Positions 1 through 7,644 of a DNA stretch of 64,000 nucleotides are shown piece after piece. Made by a program: the position numbers and the translations under genes. Source of the DNA: Clostridiales bacterium 1_7_47FAA (GTDB taxonomy: Bacteria; Bacillota; Clostridia; Lachnospirales; Lachnospiraceae); the NCBI GenBank assembly GCA_000155435.1, contig DS990260.1, positions 154,606 to 218,605 on the forward strand, in the 5' to 3' direction. The first letter of the stretch is position 1. The number at the start of each line of letters is the position of its first letter. Under the pieces are notes generated by a model. It made no database searches. It was not told the origin of the DNA and worked only from the letters and a program-made list of their open reading frames with translations.

Positions 1-904
1 CCATATGGTTGAATACATTGGGCAGGGTGATGAAAATCAAGGCAGGCCCTGATTTGGACTCAATGTTATAGGCAAAGCAGGCAGGGAAGATAATGAGTCC
101 CGCCATAAATGCAACCATGGTGTCTAAAAGCGCAACACTGACCGCCTCCCCTGTCAGGGACCGTTCCTTGCCGATATAGCTTCCAAAGATAGCCAGGGCG
201 CCGATTCCAATACTCAGCGTAAAAAAGGATTGTCCCAGGGCAGCGAACACGGCTTCCCCCACTCCGGCTTCCTTCATCTTGCCGAAATCAGGCTTTAGGT
301 AAAACTCCAGCCCCGGACCTCCGCCCGGAAGAATCATGGAATGGACAGCCAGCACGATCATCAGCCCCAAAAGGCACACCATCATGACCTTGGTAATGCG
401 CTCCACCCCCTGCTGAAGGCCCATGGCACACACGCCGAAACACAGCAATACCACGACCACCATAAAGCTTCCCATCAATGCGGGGTTTCCCAGCATGGTG
501 TTAAATTCCCCTGCCACGGCCTCTGCCTCAAGGCCGGCAAAGTCACCCATGAGCATTTTGAAAAAATAAAGGACCATCCAACCGCCAACCGTGGTGTAAA
601 ACATCATCAGGATATAGTTGCCTGCCATGGCAGGATACTTTGTCAGATGCCATTTACTCCCTTTTGGTTCCAGCACATCAAAGGACAGGGCCGCGCTTTT
701 CCTGCTGGCCCGTCCAACCGCAAACTCCATTACTACAATCGGCAGTCCCAATATCAGAAGGAATGCAAGGTAGACCAGCACGAATGCCGCGCCTCCGTAT
801 TCACCTACGATATATGGGAAACGCCATACATTGCCAAGGCCAATGGCACATCCTGCGGATATAAGGATGAAGCCAAGCCTGGACGAAAATTTTTCACGTT
901 CCAT
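1..904 (-). CDS. Sodium-dependent transporter, NSS (SNF) family, 5' part
   Basis: The reading frame starts at ATG 904-902 behind a GGGGGA ribosome binding site and stays open to the window edge, so about 301 N-terminal residues are seen and the C-terminus is missing. The N-terminus reads MEREKFSSRLGF and then carries the NSS signature GLGNVWRFPY in TM1, which binds Na+ and substrate in this family, followed by GGAAFVLVY. NSS proteins are inner-membrane Na+/amino-acid symporters with 11-12 TMs; the bacterial members usually take tryptophan, tyrosine, leucine or similar. The substrate cannot be read from the sequence. It has its own promoter and leader hairpin upstream. Confidence 0.9.
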   Translation of the reverse strand, partial: MEREKFSSRLGFILISAGCAIGLGNVWRFPYIVGEYGGAAFVLVYLAFLLILGLPIVVMEFAVGRASRKSAALSFDVLEPKGSKWHLTKYPAMAGNYILMMFYTTVGGWMVLYFFKMLMGDFAGLEAEAVAGEFNTMLGNPALMGSFMVVVVLLCFGVCAMGLQQGVERITKVMMVCLLGLMIVLAVHSMILPGGGPGLEFYLKPDFGKMKEAGVGEAVFAALGQSFFTLSIGIGALAIFGSYIGKERSLTGEAVSVALLDTMVAFMAGLIIFPACFAYNIESKSGPALIFITLPNVFNHM

Positions 905-930
905 GATTATATATCCCCCATCTCGTAATA

Positions 931-979
931 AAAGCGCCTTCTACCAGAGCAGCTTCTAAACATGCTCTCAGGGCGCTTT
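931..979 (-). promoter_or_regulatory. Leader hairpin upstream of the NSS transporter
   Basis: On the minus strand AAAGCGCC pairs with GGCGCTTT, with an inner GAGAGCA/TGCTCT pairing, followed by TTTTATTA and then the ribosome binding site. It lies wholly between the promoter and the start codon, so it may be an attenuator or a stabilising leader. No known riboswitch class was recognised. Confidence 0.45.
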
Positions 980-982
980 CAT

Positions 983-1011
983 ATATTACCATATTATCAC
1001 ATAAATAGCAA
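983..1011 (-). promoter_or_regulatory. Promoter of the NSS transporter
   Basis: TTGCTA and TAATAT are separated by 17 bp with an extended -10 (TATGG) on the minus strand, about 80 bp before the transporter start. Confidence 0.5.
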
Positions 1012-1320
1012 CCATATGAAACCACCCAAACCACTTTACTAGAGCCTGTTTGATTAGGGTTTATCAAGTAAAGTGTGTAAATTTTTAAATTTTCTGCCAG
1101 AGGTCTTATGACCTCCGATGTATAGATGTATATTATGGCTTTTGATTCCTTTGGCAGAGAATGGCTTTGTGGAGCTGCTCGGTCTGCTCCATCTGGCATT
1201 TGGTACCTTCTGGGCGATGGCTGTCTTTGCAAACTCAATGGTTAATACTCCATCGATTACCTCAACTGCCCTTTCAGCCCCTGCTCTCATTCTCTGTCAT
1301 TGCCGTGTCCTCCTTGATTT
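1012..1320. other. Intergenic region without a supportable gene
   Basis: Several overlapping short frames exist on both strands but none has a ribosome binding site or a recognisable product. The minus-strand frame at 1054-1290 could be debris of a mobile element; I could not identify it. Confidence 0.4.
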
Positions 1321-1371
1321 ATTGTATCAACCTTATGTGCTTATTATATACCCGATTTGAGTTGATACAAT
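1321..1371 (+). promoter_or_regulatory. Promoter flanked by an 11-bp inverted repeat (probable operator)
   Basis: ATTGTATCAAC (1321-1331) and its exact reverse complement GTTGATACAAT (1361-1371) bracket a candidate promoter TTGTAT, 17 bp, TATATA. The first arm covers the -35 and the second lies just after the -10. This is a classic layout for autorepression by the small XRE regulator encoded 40 bp downstream. Confidence 0.6.
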
Positions 1372-1410
1372 TAGTAAGAGGTGCTATAGCAGAAACAGAG
1401 TTAAAACTAT

Positions 1411-1632
1411 ATGCTAAAATACAAAATTGACATTCCTGCCGCGTTAAAAGAAAATGAATATACTACTTATCACATACGACAGGAGAAACTTATTGGCGAA
1501 GCACAAATGCAAAAAATCCGTAAAGGTGAAATTGCAAGCAAGGAAACGCTTAATAAACCATGTGAATTGCTCAACTGTCAACCAGGAGATTTGTTGGAGT
1601 ATATAGAGGAAGACCATTCAGCAAAAACATAA
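1411..1632 (+). CDS. Small XRE-type helix-turn-helix regulator
   Basis: The 73-residue protein consists of a single Cro/C1-type HTH domain. The run KLIGEAQMQKIRKGEIASKETL is helix 2-turn-helix 3, and the ending LLNCQPGDLLEY is typical of the small HTH_26/YozG-like regulators of Firmicutes. It probably dimerises and binds the inverted repeat at 1321-1371, repressing its own gene. The usual 'NINTIC' segment before LLNCQPGD reads LNKPC here, a small departure from the family. It sits next to a toxin-antitoxin locus but has its own promoter, so a functional link is not shown. Confidence 0.8.
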   Translation: MLKYKIDIPAALKENEYTTYHIRQEKLIGEAQMQKIRKGEIASKETLNKPCELLNCQPGDLLEYIEEDHSAKT

Positions 1633-1753
1633 TGAAATAAGCCCCGAGACGCAATTCGGGACAGCAGAATGACAATATAATATACTTACCAAGGGAACCG
1701 ATGGGGCGATATGTCCAGCCACCTACTTATACAAAAGAAAGGGGCTGGTGCTC

Positions 1754-1837
1754 ATGTATGTTACATATGGCGATTTATTCACCTTTGTAATTATGCTATG
1801 CGCAGTTATAACTCTTGTTTATCTGCATAAAAAATAG
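1754..1837 (+). CDS. Holin-like toxin peptide (type I toxin, Hol_Tox-like)
   Basis: This 27-residue ORF begins MYVTYGDLFTF, contains one hydrophobic membrane-spanning stretch (roughly residues 7-24) and ends in HKK. That pattern matches the 'putative holin-like toxin' peptides of Firmicutes, which insert in the membrane when overproduced. A GAAAGGGG ribosome binding site lies 10 nt before ATG. A convergent antisense RNA with its own strong promoter overlaps the 3' part of the transcript, which supports a type I toxin-antitoxin module like txpA/ratA. The family call rests on pattern and context, not a search. Confidence 0.75.
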   Translation: MYVTYGDLFTFVIMLCAVITLVYLHKK

Positions 1838-1921
1838 CGCCCCCACCTGGACAGTGTAGCGCTATTTAAGTAATTATACACCGAGGTGGCTAGGCTATAT
1901 CTAGTCATCGGTTCTCTTGTT
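1828..1921 (-). ncRNA. Predicted antisense antitoxin RNA
   Basis: A consensus promoter on the minus strand would start RNA near 1921. The RNA would end at the hairpin TAGCGC...GCGCTA (1835-1865) followed by TTTTTT on the minus strand, giving roughly 90 nt. It overlaps the end of the toxin ORF and its 3' untranslated region over its whole length, as antitoxin RNAs of the RatA type do. Confidence 0.65.
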
Positions 1922-1927
1922 AAGTAT

Positions 1928-1956
1928 ATTATATCGGTTCGCCAAACTATTGTCAA
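1928..1956 (-). promoter_or_regulatory. Strong promoter of the antisense RNA
   Basis: TTGACA, 17 bp, TATAAT on the minus strand: a perfect sigma-A consensus. There is no coding frame downstream of it, which argues for an RNA product. Confidence 0.75.
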
Positions 1957-2054
1957 CACATTTTTGACTGGCTACCTAACCGTAACGGCTATGATACGAC
2001 AGTTGGCTTTCCTGGCTCTATCTGTTATCCTAAAAGCTGCTACCCGACGCACAA

Positions 2055-2090
2055 AACCGCAACCTTTTGAGGGCTGCGGTTCTTGTTTTT
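2055..2090 (+). terminator. Rho-independent terminator of the toxin mRNA
   Basis: AACCGCAACC pairs with GGGCTGCGGTT over a TTTTGA loop, followed by CTTGTTTTTT. It would end the toxin transcript about 220 nt after its stop codon, beyond the antisense promoter, so the two RNAs overlap completely. Confidence 0.65.
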
Positions 2091-2451
2091 TAGTGGGCAG
2101 GTATAAGGTAAGTATATCCATATAGAAGGATTTCGGGATTTTGTCATGACTGCCAGCATTTTCTCCAGTTCATTAATCTTTATATCCCCAAAAATCTTGG
2201 CATATAGCAATTTTTGCCTGTCCTTTCGGAGCTGACCTGACATAATCCGAAGCATGGTCTGAACCATTGTCTTTTTCCAATCCGTGCAAACATAATAGCC
2301 TGCTGACAGATATGTCTGACGTGTATCTCTAAAAGTGTCACAAAACCTCTCCCATGAAAAATATATCCAACATCAGAGCCTGTTTACAAACTGGCATTTT
2401 ACAAAAAAGAGAACATCCACTACGATTGATTTTAAAATCTAAATCGAACTC
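2091..2451. other. Intergenic region, nothing firmly supported
   Basis: A minus-strand frame (2040-2267) has no ribosome binding site and no recognised family. I see no convincing terminator for the ABC transporter operon that ends at 2452. Confidence 0.35.
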
Positions 2452-3405
2452 CTATCTCTGTCCCTTATCATACGGCACGCCGGATGCCCGTGGCGCCTGG
2501 GAATTCCTGGAGGTGAATACAAGTACGATCAGGGTAGCCAGATAGGGAATCATCTTATACACATAACTCGGTATCCCTGTGGCTGCAAGGAAGGGGATAC
2601 CGGAATAAGCCGCCGCCACCGCCTTCATAAGGCCGAAGAACAGGGATGCCCACATGATCCTCACCGGCTTCCATTGCCCGAATATAAGCACGGCCAATGC
2701 CAGGAAACCATATCCGGCCACGTCCGCATTAAAGTTGGTGGAGGTCGGAACCACGAACACCAGGCCGCCCAGGCCGCCCAGCACACCGGATATCAGGACT
2801 CCCGCATACTGCATCCTGTACACATTGATTCCCGCCGCGTCCGCTGCCTGGGGGTGTTCACCGCAGGAACGCAGGCGCAGGCCGAACCTGGTGCGGTACA
2901 GCACAAGGGTCGAAACAATCAGGATCAGGATGCCCAGATAGGTAGTGATATACGTATTCTGGAACAGCAGCGGTCCTAAGAATGGAATCCTTCCAAGCAC
3001 CGGAACCGACTCAATACGGAATGTATTACTGAACTGTATCTGCTGGACTCCCTGGATGACCCTTGCCACAAAGATGGCGAATGCAGGCGCGAACATGTTA
3101 AGCGCCGTTCCGCTGATGGTCTGGTTGGCCTTCATATTGATGGAGGCATATGCGTGGAAAAAAGCAAAAGCCGCGCCTGTGGCCGTTGAAATCAAGATAG
3201 CCAGGAACAGCTGGAGCTGCCCGCCCATCTTTCCTCCGGTCATGTTCAGGAACAGGATTCCCGTAAATGCCCCCATGGTCATGATACCTTCCAGGGCAAT
3301 GTTCACAACGCCGCTGCGCTCGGAAAACATGCCGCCCAGCGCCACAATCATCAGGGGAATCGTAAACAGCATGGTCTGCTGGAAAATAAAGTATACAACA
3401 CTCAT
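2452..3405 (-). CDS. ABC transporter permease, nucleoside type (NupQ/YufQ-like)
   Basis: This 317-residue polytopic membrane protein is the second permease of a BMP-type importer. The N-terminal FSERSGVVNIALEGIM motif is characteristic of the branched-chain/nucleoside permease family (BPD_transp_2). It would form the membrane channel with the product of 3402-4502. Its start codon overlaps the stop of that gene by 4 bp (ATGA), indicating translational coupling. It is the last gene of the operon lipoprotein-ATPase-permease-permease, the arrangement of the B. subtilis nupNOPQ guanosine transporter. The substrate is inferred to be nucleosides or purines. Confidence 0.9.
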   Translation of the reverse strand: MSVVYFIFQQTMLFTIPLMIVALGGMFSERSGVVNIALEGIMTMGAFTGILFLNMTGGKMGGQLQLFLAILISTATGAAFAFFHAYASINMKANQTISGTALNMFAPAFAIFVARVIQGVQQIQFSNTFRIESVPVLGRIPFLGPLLFQNTYITTYLGILILIVSTLVLYRTRFGLRLRSCGEHPQAADAAGINVYRMQYAGVLISGVLGGLGGLVFVVPTSTNFNADVAGYGFLALAVLIFGQWKPVRIMWASLFFGLMKAVAAAYSGIPFLAATGIPSYVYKMIPYLATLIVLVFTSRNSQAPRASGVPYDKGQR

Positions 3406-4502
3406 GACTGCCCGCCTCCTTTCTCCCTGTTCTTGTTGACACGGGTCAGGATGGTCTTCACAATCAGTGCAAATGCGCTGAAATAAATGATGACTGCAAC
3501 AATGATATCAATGATTTCCGTGGAAAATTCAAAAAGCTGCAGATAGAATCCGCCCGCCGTCAGGTAGGCGATAAAAATACCCGAGAACAGTACGCCGATG
3601 GGATGGCTCAGTCCCAGAAGGGCCACGGAGATTCCCGTAAAGCCTTCGGACGCCAACACATCCTTTATCTCAATGTGCTTCCCTGTCCCGGCCAGGTACA
3701 AAAGTCCGCCCGCCATACCGGCTATGGCGCCTGCAATCACCATGCTCATGATGATGCTTTTCTTCTCATTAATGCCCGCATACTTACTGGCATCCCGGTT
3801 AAAACCAACCGCCTTCAGTTCATATCCGAAGGTGGTCCTGTTCAGGATGACCCAGATAAGGATCACGGTTGCAATAGCAATCAGGATTCCCCCGTTCACA
3901 CTGGATTCCGGGAACAGGCGGTCCATGCCCATCTTGGGAATCTGGGCCGTGGAAGCCACGTTCCTGGATTCATTCCTCAAGTTATTAAACAGGGGTTTAT
4001 AGCTCTTCACAATCCAGTTAACCATATACATGCCGATGTAATTCATCATGATGGAGGCAATTACCTCATTTACATTAAAGTATGCCTTCAAAAGCCCCGG
4101 AACCATGCCCCACAGCGCGCCGCCAAGGACCGCCGCCAGAAGGGCCGCTGCCCAGTGGACAGGTCCCAGCCCTTTCCACATGATGCCCACATAGACCGCC
4201 GCAAATGCGCCCACAATGAACTGCCCCGGCGTACCGATATTGAACAACCCTGTCTTAAACGCAAATCCCACGGAAAGACCGGTAAGGATAATGGGCGTTG
4301 CATAATAGAACACCTGCCCCACGCCCTTTAAACCGTGGGTCAATGCGCCTGTAAGTATGGTGATGAATCCCGGCACTGCCTGGGAAGGATTACTGAAAAG
4401 CAGTATGGCAAATCCCACCAGCAGTCCGATGATGATTGCAAATACGGAGGATAATACCCCCACATAATCGCGCTTTTTCCGTGTCTTAGGCCTGCTCATC
4501 AT
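3402..4502 (-). CDS. ABC transporter permease, nucleoside type (NupP/YufP-like)
   Basis: The 366-residue protein has a short basic N-terminus (KTRKKRDYVG), then about nine hydrophobic segments, with GLSVGFAFKTGLFNIGTPGQ near the first cytoplasmic loop, typical of BMP-associated permeases. It pairs with the product of 2452-3405. Four-base overlaps with both neighbouring genes show tight operon organisation. Confidence 0.9.
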   Translation of the reverse strand: MMSRPKTRKKRDYVGVLSSVFAIIIGLLVGFAILLFSNPSQAVPGFITILTGALTHGLKGVGQVFYYATPIILTGLSVGFAFKTGLFNIGTPGQFIVGAFAAVYVGIMWKGLGPVHWAAALLAAVLGGALWGMVPGLLKAYFNVNEVIASIMMNYIGMYMVNWIVKSYKPLFNNLRNESRNVASTAQIPKMGMDRLFPESSVNGGILIAIATVILIWVILNRTTFGYELKAVGFNRDASKYAGINEKKSIIMSMVIAGAIAGMAGGLLYLAGTGKHIEIKDVLASEGFTGISVALLGLSHPIGVLFSGIFIAYLTAGGFYLQLFEFSTEIIDIIVAVIIYFSAFALIVKTILTRVNKNREKGGGQS

Positions 4503-6175
4503 GCATCACCTGCCTTTCCTGGAGTGTCGCTGCCTTCTGCATCTTCTCCCTGTACATCCTGGCTCTCCGCGCCATTTCCCTGTACATCCCGGCCTTCTGC
4601 GCCATTTCCCTGTACATCCTGGCCTTCTTCATCCCGCCCGGCCGTCATATCCTGCCGCTTGGAACCAGCCATGTAAAGCCCCAGTTCCTGGACCGTGACC
4701 TCGCCCGGGTCAAGGTCCGCCACGATCCCGCCTTCAAACATCACAAGGATACGGTCGCTTAAGTTCATGACCTCATCCAGTTCCAGGGATATGAGAAGGA
4801 TGGCAGCGCCCTCATCCCGCTGCCTCACAAGCATCTGGTGGATATATTCGATGGCGCCCACATCCAGGCCCCTGGTCGGCTGCACTGCCAGAAGGATATC
4901 GTGGTCCCGGGAAATCTCCCTTGCCACGATTGCCTTCTGCTGGTTGCCTCCGGACATGCTCCGCGTGACCGTTTCCGCGCCTTCACCGCTCCGGATATCA
5001 AAGTCGGCAATCAGCCGGTCCGCATATCTGTATATCTCATCATCCTGCAGGAAACCGGCCTTCTGGAATCCCGGTTCAAAATATTGCTGCAGGACCAGGT
5101 TATATGCCAGATTATAATCCAGCACCAGGCCGTGTTTGTGCCTGTCCTCAGGGATATGGCTCAGGCCGGACGTGTTCCTGTGCCGTATGCTCTTCTTCGT
5201 CACATCCTCGCCGTTTAACAGGATCCGGCCCCGGGCAGCTTCCCCAAGCCCGGTGATGGCATGGACCAGTTCGGTCTGCCCATTGCCGTCGATTCCCGCA
5301 ATACAGACAATCTCACCGCTGCGCACCTCAAAGCTTACATCGTTGACCAGCAGCTTGGTATGTCCCTCTATGTGGGACTGTACCGATACATGCTCCACTT
5401 CCAGTATGGTCCTGCCGGGGGACGCCGGGGTCTTCTCAACCGTAAGGCTTACCTTGCGGCCCACCATCATCTCCGACATTTCCTCCTTGGAAATGGAGGC
5501 CACATCAACGGTACCTATGTATTTACCGCGGCGCAGCACGGAACACCGGTCCGCAACCGCCTTGATTTCATCCAGCTTATGGGTGATGAACAGGATGGAC
5601 TTGCCTTCGGCCACTAAGCTTTGCATGATCTCCATAAGCTCGTCAATCTCCTGTGGCGTAAGCACGGCAGTGGGTTCGTCAAAAATCATGATTTCATTGT
5701 CCCGGTAAAGCATTTTCAGGATTTCCACCCTCTGCTGCATCCCCACCGTGATATCCTGGATCAGGGCGTCCGGGTCAATGTACAGGCCGTACCGCTCACT
5801 GAGTCCCACTACCTTTTTCCTTGCATCATCCATTTTCAAAAATCCATGCCTGACCGTCTCCATGCCCAGGACGATATTCTGCAGGACCGTAAAATTATGC
5901 ACCAGCTTAAAATGCTGGTGTACCATGCCGATGCCCAGGGCATTGGCATCCAGGGGGCCTTTGATTTTCACTTCCTGTCCCCTGACCTTAATCACACCCT
6001 TTTCCGGCTGGTAAAGCCCGAACAGCACGCTCATCAGCGTGGACTTACCCGCTCCGTTCTCACCCAGCAGGGCGTGGATTTCCCCTTTCTTAAGCTGAAG
6101 GGTGATATTGTCATTCGCTATAATACCGGGAAATTCCTTTGTGATGCCCAGCATCTCAATAATATAATCGTCCAT
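4499..6175 (-). CDS. ABC transporter ATP-binding protein, tandem NBD (NupO/YufO-like)
   Basis: The 558-residue protein has two nucleotide-binding domains. NBD1 carries GENGAGKST (Walker A), a signature VGMQQRVEI and IFDEPTAVLTPQE. NBD2 has GIDGNGQTE in place of Walker A, MSGGNQQKAIVAREI, and VQPTRGLDVG where a DEP would stand. Such an atypical second site is normal for monosaccharide/nucleoside importers. Residues after about 510 form an acidic tail of 10-residue repeats with a VQGNGAE core, encoded by a 30-bp DNA tandem repeat. The tail is unusual for the family and probably dispensable. The gene powers uptake by the two downstream permeases. Confidence 0.92.
   Translation of the reverse strand: MDDYIIEMLGITKEFPGIIANDNITLQLKKGEIHALLGENGAGKSTLMSVLFGLYQPEKGVIKVRGQEVKIKGPLDANALGIGMVHQHFKLVHNFTVLQNIVLGMETVRHGFLKMDDARKKVVGLSERYGLYIDPDALIQDITVGMQQRVEILKMLYRDNEIMIFDEPTAVLTPQEIDELMEIMQSLVAEGKSILFITHKLDEIKAVADRCSVLRRGKYIGTVDVASISKEEMSEMMVGRKVSLTVEKTPASPGRTILEVEHVSVQSHIEGHTKLLVNDVSFEVRSGEIVCIAGIDGNGQTELVHAITGLGEAARGRILLNGEDVTKKSIRHRNTSGLSHIPEDRHKHGLVLDYNLAYNLVLQQYFEPGFQKAGFLQDDEIYRYADRLIADFDIRSGEGAETVTRSMSGGNQQKAIVAREISRDHDILLAVQPTRGLDVGAIEYIHQMLVRQRDEGAAILLISLELDEVMNLSDRILVMFEGGIVADLDPGEVTVQELGLYMAGSKRQDMTAGRDEEGQDVQGNGAEGRDVQGNGAESQDVQGEDAEGSDTPGKAGDA
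4546..4635. repeat. 30-bp tandem repeat encoding the NupO C-terminal tail
   Basis: TGTACATCC recurs at 4551, 4581 and 4611 with largely identical 30-bp units around it. The period is a multiple of three, so repeat-number changes would keep the frame open. Confidence 0.75.
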
Positions 6176-6250
6176 GCGGTTCCCCCTCGCAACAAACCAG
6201 CCTGTGCGGCCTTGCCTTCACCGCCCGGCGGGATGAAGGCCTGAAAATAC

Positions 6251-6283
6251 CACAGGGCGCCGTTGTTATCCGGCACCCTGTGT
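6251..6283 (-). terminator. Hairpin between the lipoprotein gene and the ATPase gene
   Basis: CACAGGGCGCCG pairs with CGGCACCCTGTG (some mismatch) around a short loop; on the minus strand only a weak TATTTTC follows. Placed inside the operon after the binding-protein gene, it likely acts as a partial terminator or RNA-stability element that gives more lipoprotein than membrane components. Confidence 0.55.
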
Positions 6284-6308
6284 GTCAATGAAGCTTCAGC
6301 CGCCTCTC

Positions 6309-7493
6309 CTACTCTACATATGTGACTTTGGTGTTGGTCAACCCTGTCAGATCCTTTGTCGGGTCATTGTTGTCCTCTGAGAACTGTACCAGCGTTATAT
6401 CGCCGTCAGCCAGCTTCTTATATATGGCATCATACTGCTCCTGTGAGAACTTCTCAAACTTGGAGGTCTCCATGGGAAGTCCGACGCCGTTATTCCCAAC
6501 CGTGAACACGGAGGTCTTGCCGCCCGGGAACCTGCCATCGTAGAAATCCTTTACCCCGTCATATACGGAGTTGGAAAGCAGCTTCATGGCAGAGGTGATG
6601 ACCGTGTCGGATTCACTGCTCTGGTCAACGTCCACGCCAATGGTTTTGGCATTCTTCTCCTGGGCCGCCGCCATCACGGAATTGCCCACGGCGCCTCCGC
6701 AGCCGAATATGACCTCGGTGCCGTTCTGATACCAGGAAGCAGCCATGGACTGAGCTTCCGGGGTAGCTGCAAATCCGCCGGTATAATTGTACATGACCTC
6801 AACGCCTGTGATGCCGTCTTCCTCGGCAGCAAACTCAGCGCCCTGGACAAATCCGTAGCCGAAACGGATGACGGCCGGAACCGCCATGCCGCCCATGAAG
6901 CCCAGCTTTGTATAGCCGTCCTTCACAGCCGCATAACCGGCCAGGAAGCCTGCCTGGTCCTCCTGGAACAGGATGGGCATGACATTATCGCCTGTCTTGT
7001 AATTATATTCCGCATCATGAGGCTCCCCGTCCAGCAGGATGAAGTGGACGTCCGGATACTTATCCTGGGCAATGTAAATCGGCTCCTCAAACAGGAAACC
7101 AGGGCATACCACCAGCTTCGCGCCGCCCTCTATGGCCAGTCCGATGGTTTCCAGGTAGGCGTCCGTGGTGCCTTCCTGGGGCTGGTAATACTTATATGTG
7201 ATACTGTTCTCTTCCGCATACTTCTTAAGGCCTTCCCAGGCCCCCTGGTTAAAGGACTTATCGTCAATGGTGCCAAGGTCGGTGACCAGGGCCAGCTCAT
7301 AGCCGCCTGACTGGGATGCGGCTGCCTCCGTGGCCGCCTCACCCTCCGTCTTGCCCTCATCCTTGCTCTCAGCAACCGGTGCTTCTGTCCCGGCAGGCGC
7401 CTGTGTCGGCTCTGTCTTCGGTGAACCGCCGCATGCTGCCAGGGAACCGGCCATCACTGCCGCCAGCGCCATTGCCAATATTCTTTTTTTCAT
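6309..7493 (-). CDS. BMP family nucleoside-binding lipoprotein (NupN/PnrA-like)
   Basis: The 394-residue protein has a lipoprotein signal peptide with lipobox LAAC (Cys at about residue 21), a Pro/Glu/Ala-rich linker to about residue 65, and then a BMP-type periplasmic-binding fold beginning YELALVTDLGTIDDKSFNQG, a hallmark of PnrA/Med-type purine nucleoside receptors. The motif FQEDQAGFLAGYAA also fits. It would capture ligand outside the membrane for the permeases. It is the first gene of the operon, with a promoter at 7547-7575. Confidence 0.93.
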   Translation of the reverse strand: MKKRILAMALAAVMAGSLAACGGSPKTEPTQAPAGTEAPVAESKDEGKTEGEAATEAAASQSGGYELALVTDLGTIDDKSFNQGAWEGLKKYAEENSITYKYYQPQEGTTDAYLETIGLAIEGGAKLVVCPGFLFEEPIYIAQDKYPDVHFILLDGEPHDAEYNYKTGDNVMPILFQEDQAGFLAGYAAVKDGYTKLGFMGGMAVPAVIRFGYGFVQGAEFAAEEDGITGVEVMYNYTGGFAATPEAQSMAASWYQNGTEVIFGCGGAVGNSVMAAAQEKNAKTIGVDVDQSSESDTVITSAMKLLSNSVYDGVKDFYDGRFPGGKTSVFTVGNNGVGLPMETSKFEKFSQEQYDAIYKKLADGDITLVQFSEDNNDPTKDLTGLTNTKVTYVE

Positions 7494-7546
7494 AAGCTTG
7501 ATTCCTCCTCTTCGATTCCAGATGAATAGTGTCCAAGTACATTTCT

Positions 7547-7575
7547 AATTTACCATAAATTACAAATTATTGCAA
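7547..7575 (-). promoter_or_regulatory. Promoter of the nucleoside transporter operon
   Basis: TTGCAA, 17 bp, TAAATT on the minus strand with extended -10 TATGG, about 55 bp before the lipoprotein start. Confidence 0.5.
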
Positions 7576-7644
7576 TATTTTAAGGAATTATTTGTAAATT
7601 ATGCCGAACATGTTGAAAAATGCACATACACATCCCAATGTCCA

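Noticed and set aside
1054-1290. Transposase fragment on the minus strand
   Set aside because: Overlapping short frames looked vaguely element-like, but no family motif could be recognised.
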